DNA from: Microvelia longipes
Lineage: Eukaryota; Arthropoda; Insecta; Hemiptera; Veliidae
Direction of reading: 5' to 3'
Length of the DNA stretch: 64,000 nucleotides
NCBI GenBank assembly: GCA_018340805.1
Contig: JACMZG010000008.1
Coordinates: 51,928,495 to 51,992,494, forward strand
Both the position numbers and the translations under genes were made by a program. A model generated the notes under the pieces. That model ran no database searches, had not been told where the DNA came from, and was given only the letters and a program-made list of their open reading frames with translations. Position 1 is the first letter of the stretch; each line of letters opens with the position of its first letter. Of the stretch, positions 60,601-64,000 are shown piece after piece.

Positions 60601-61640
60601 ATATAAAATCTCATACCAATAAATGTAAGCATATAGAGATGACGCTACTTATCTCATACTAATAAGATGTAAGCAAATAGAGATGACTCTACTTATCTCA
60701 TACTAATAAATGTGCATATAAAGATGACGCTACTTATCTCATTCAATAAAATGAAGAGAGATGACGCTACTTTATCTCATACTAAAAGATGGATAGAGAT
60801 GACGCTACTTATCTCATAATAATGATGTAAGCATATAGAGATGACGCTACTTCTCATAGCAATAATGTAAGCATATAGAGATGACGCCACTTATTCGTAA
60901 TAATAAGATGTAAGCATATAGAGATGACGCTACTTATCTCATACCAATAAGATGTAAGCATATAGAGATGACACTGCGTATTATACAAATAAGATGTAGG
61001 CATATAGAGATAACGCTACTTATCTATATAATAAATGTAAGCATATAGAGATGACGCTACTTTCTTATACTAATATGATGTAAGCATATAAAGATAACGC
61101 TGCGTATCTCATACTAATAAGATGTAAGCATATAGAGATGACGCTACTTATCTCATAATATTATAATGTAAGCATGTAGAGATGACGCTACTTATCTATA
61201 ATGTAAGCATGTAGAGATGACGCTACTTAATAATAGATGTAAGCATATAGAGATGACGTTATTTATCTCATACCAATAAGATGTAAGCATATAGAGATGA
61301 CGCTGCCTATCTTTACCAATGAGATGTAAGCATATAGAGATGGCACGGCTTATTAATATTAACGAGATGTAAGCATATTGAGATGATTCTGCGTAACTCA
61401 TACTGAAGAGAGATAAGCATATGGAGATGACTCTGCGTATCTTATGAAAAATAATTGTAAGCATAAAGACATAGCACTGAATATCTTATATCAAAGAGAT
61501 GTTATTGCGTATCTCATATTCAAGATGCATATTGATATGAAACTTTGTATTGCATACTATAGAGATTTTACAGTGATGAGTCTATGTAACTTATACAACG
61601 GAGATGTAAGTATATTGAGGTTACGGAAGCATATTTAAAG
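60601..61640 (+). repeat. Tandem array of about 46-bp units (about 22 copies)
   Basis: The unit contains GATGTAAGCATATAGAGATG followed by ACGCTACTTATCTCATACTA. Units degrade towards the right end. The conserved core is the exact complement of the core in the array at 62735-63145. Confidence 0.9.
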
Positions 61641-62734
61641 TAATAGTTGAAAGCCATTATTTTGGTATTTGGAGGCCTCTTAAGCATTAACAAGCTTAGA
61701 TGTTGAAATGAGAGAATGACAAGAGTATAAATGTCTTATTTTAGTTAGATAATATAGACCTTTATATTTTTAATTATAGAATTTTAATTTATTTTTCTTT
61801 AATCTAAATCTACCTGCAGTAGCTTTTATTATAGGATAAAAATTGTTTTGAATATTTGTTTTTAGCTCAAAGTGTAACTGTTTACTTTTTTTTTTTTATT
61901 AATATCAAAAATACTTTATGTTCTATTATGAGGTATATTTTGTTGCTTAACGTACCTTTTATTTGAAGATTCCTAGCTGCTTTATTCTATTGCTAAACCA
62001 CTTCACAAGCTCTGGCGGGAAATCACTCTTATCACATGTGATAATAATAATCGATGTATTTTATCATTTTAATTATAATATTTTAACAATATTATAATTA
62101 TATTTATGCTATTTTAAATAAGTAAAACGAAACATTAGTAGTAATTTTGTGTTTTAAAATGTTTTGTGAACATAATAAACTATCAGTGATAAATTTTCAA
62201 GTGCTTGTTGTTCATCTTTGAATGCCTTTAATGTAAAATGATTACATTGAATTAAAGGATATTTATTCTTTTAATAATATGTAATAACTTTCGTGAAAAA
62301 ACCATTTGAGAAATCTCAGCACAGTATACTGCACTACTGCAATACACTAGCCTGAGCGGTGAGTCTAGTTTGGCTAAATGAACTGGGCACACAGCGGACT
62401 ACTCATAAGTGCCACCATGTACGGAGGATGTGCTTCCTAGATGATTGAATGTGTCAAAACTCTGGGGTAAATCAGTTGAGTGAGATTTGAGAGAGACCGT
62501 TTTTACGGGTTTAAACGCAAAAAAAGGCATCGTTACCTTTTAAGAACTCGCCATACGTCCTTGCTTTTCGTGCAAAATTGACAAAAGCTTTCCCATCTTC
62601 ACCATTTAAATTCTGTATTATCTGATGTTTTGATAACTGATGCTGGCCCAACCTAGTACATTCACCTGTATTTACCTAAACTTTACATTTATGTAAAAAT
62701 AAAAAATGTGTCATATTTATATTCTCACACCTAT
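61641..62734. other. Unique sequence between inverted 46-bp arrays
   Basis: About 1.1 kb, AT-rich to 62300 and then more balanced. It holds one 55-codon open frame on the - strand (62511-62675) and no recognisable domain. Confidence 0.5.
62511..62675 (-). pseudogene. Short unrecognised open frame between inverted arrays
   Basis: It is open for 54 codons from just after a TAG to a TAA, without an ATG at its start. It reads ECTRLGQHQLSKHQ and then DGKAFVNFARKARTYGEFLK, which has balanced, protein-like composition unlike the AT-driven frames elsewhere. The TAG that precedes it is within TTTAG, so it could also follow a splice acceptor. I do not recognise the family; a remnant of the element between the arrays is possible. 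Confidence 0.25.
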
Positions 62735-63145
62735 TTCCTATGTAATATAAGTGTACCTATATGCTTACATCTATTTGTATATTTAGTGTCATCTCTATAT
62801 GCTTACATCTATTTCCTATGAAATAGAAGTGTCTCTATATGCATACATCTATTTGCTATTATATATTAGTGTCATCTCTATATGCTTACATCTAAAATAT
62901 AAGTGTCATCTCTATATGCTTACATCTATTTCCTATGAAATATAAGTGTCATCTCTATATGCTTACATCTATTTGCTATTATATATTAGTGTCATCTCTA
63001 TATGCTTACATCTATTTGCTATTATATATTAGTGTCATCTCTATATGCTTACATCTATTTCCTATGAAATATAAGTGTCATCTCTATATGCTTAAATCTA
63101 TTTCCTATGAAATATAAGTGCCATCTCTATATGCTTACATCTTAT
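62735..63145 (-). repeat. Inverted tandem array of about 45-bp units (10 copies)
   Basis: The unit is GTCATCTCTATATGCTTACA followed by one of two linkers, TTGCTATTATATATTAGT or TTCCTATGAAATATAAGT. The core is the complement of the array at 60601-61640. The two linker types are interspersed, so duplication of multi-unit blocks is likely. It may lie within the LTR of the adjoining Gypsy element. Confidence 0.9.
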
Positions 63146-63312
63146 TATGTATTTACAATAGTTACATAACATTAAACTTAAGTAAATTCAATAAATTGAA
63201 AATCAATTAGAAATCAAAATTCAACTGAGTATATTTTCTGTCAGAACAAAATGTAAACATAAGAAAACAGTGTCGTCAATAAAATAAAATAAACTAAATA
63301 AACATGACAACA

Positions 63313-63324
63313 TTTCCCCCCCTT
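63313..63324 (-). promoter_or_regulatory. Polypurine tract and probable start of the Gypsy 3' LTR
   Basis: On the - strand AAGGGGGGGAAA is followed directly by TGTTGTCATG, i.e. a purine tract then the TG expected at an LTR start (63312). It lies 69 bp downstream of the pol stop. Tract position and form fit second-strand priming in LTR retrotransposons. The far LTR boundary was not found. Confidence 0.55.
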
Positions 63325-63392
63325 AAAAAATTAGGGAGAATATCTCTGTGGTGCTTGGCTTCCTAGCGGATCGTCTTAGAGGTCCTTGTACA

Positions 63393-64000
63393 TTAGCGGT
63401 AGGATTGTTGTTCAATGGAGGGTCCGAGACCAGAGTAGTAGGGCTGTGACGGCTGCTCAGTTCTTTGGAGCTGATCAACATGTCTTCTATGGAAAGACCC
63501 CTCTACTTCTACCGTGTAGTGCAGCTGGCCATCTCGACTGACGATTTTTCCTAAGATCCATTTCTGATTAGGTCTATTATATTGTCTTACCGCTACTGTT
63601 TCGCCTACTTTAAAAACTCTATCTTGTAGGCAAAGATTATCTTTATACTGTTTGTATTTAACAGTAGATCCCACGTCAGGTCTCATGCAGGTCAATCTGG
63701 TTCGGAGTTCTCGCTTTAAGAATAGTTGAGCTGGGCTTACTCCTGTGTCATATTAGGGGCCCTTCGATACGCTAGTAGGAATGTTTGAAGCTTGTCAAAC
63801 ATTGTTCCTGGGGAATCTTTTAGCGCTTTTAAGGTTTGTTTTAATGAGCCCACACACCTCTCTGCCTGACCATTAGACGAAGGATGAAAGGTGCACACGT
63901 AATATGTCTAATGCTATTCATTTTCAGAAAATCAGCAAACTCCTAACTAGTGAAAGCCGATCCATTGTCGCTGACCAAAATCTCTGAAAGTCCGTACCTT
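63393..64000 (-). pseudogene. Gypsy-type LTR retrotransposon pol, integrase C-terminal part, decayed
   Basis: It is the end of a pol polyprotein entering from beyond the window. At about 63950-64000 lies LSEILVSDNGSAF with the second catalytic Asp of the integrase core. A segment with SSNGQAERCVGSLKQT holds the catalytic Glu. LLAYRRAPN follows, then the C-terminal domain VGETVAVRQYNR, WILGKIVSRDG and HVDQLQR in an intact 100-codon frame to the stop at 63393. Breaks: an in-frame TAG at 63943-63945, a one-base loss near 63890 and another frame change near 63750. It resembles Gypsy integrases related to the K02A2.6 type. The fragment could not make working integrase. Confidence 0.85.

Noticed and set aside
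60601..63145. CRISPR array
   Set aside because: Units are contiguous tandem repeats with drifting linkers, not constant repeats with unique spacers, and the DNA is animal.

Overview
The window looks like AT-rich, intron-scale DNA from an arthropod, most likely an insect. The only cellular gene I recognise is a D2-like dopamine receptor on the + strand (insect Dop2R type). Two of its exons are present: 18269-18521 (second intracellular loop, TM4, second extracellular loop, TM5) and 40173-40358 (start of the third intracellular loop). Both have consensus splice sites and they join in phase 0. They are separated by a 21.6 kb intron. I found neither the TM1-TM3 exons upstream nor the TM6-TM7 exons downstream, so most or all of the window is probably intron of this one gene. 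I cannot place the species; the protein supports insect, not an order.

Nearly everything else is mobile or repetitive DNA. 0.76-1.35 kb and 44.1-44.7 kb hold two inverted copies of one element: a TIR body with a tiny acidic ORF plus a long hairpin module. 4.3-14.8 kb and 26-30.6 kb hold many copies of one dispersed family (here family R) with MITEs among them. 15.0-17.8 kb is a nested stack: a MITE, a compound element built on a 162-bp tandem repeat, and a 1.04 kb insertion flanked by TTAT. 21.2-24.7 kb is a 3.5 kb near-perfect palindrome flanked by TTAA, with GC-rich multi-hairpin ends and a secondary 0.77 kb insertion flanked by an 8-bp duplication. 34.9-35.4 kb is a 51-bp satellite. 41.25-43.2 kb is the second copy of the 162-bp compound element. 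46.6-48.2 kb appears to be a decayed copy of the palindrome.

52.9-55.7 kb, on the - strand, is a 5'-truncated, frameshifted Jockey-type LINE with a poly(A) tail and a perfect 10-bp target duplication. 58.0 kb carries a palindromic MITE in an (AT)n tract. 58.8-61.6 kb is three tandem arrays in succession (about 410-bp, 55-bp and 46-bp units), and a second 46-bp array lies inverted at 62.7-63.15 kb. 63.3-64.0 kb is the 3' end of a decayed Gypsy-type pol gene on the - strand with its polypurine tract.

A theme crossing families is the heptamer GCGAAGC, known to fold as an exceptionally stable DNA mini-hairpin. It sits in the palindrome ends, the hairpin module, family R and the 55-bp array. The elements do not form a pathway. 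They are the insertion history of a large intron, and nothing here looks like a complete autonomous element.
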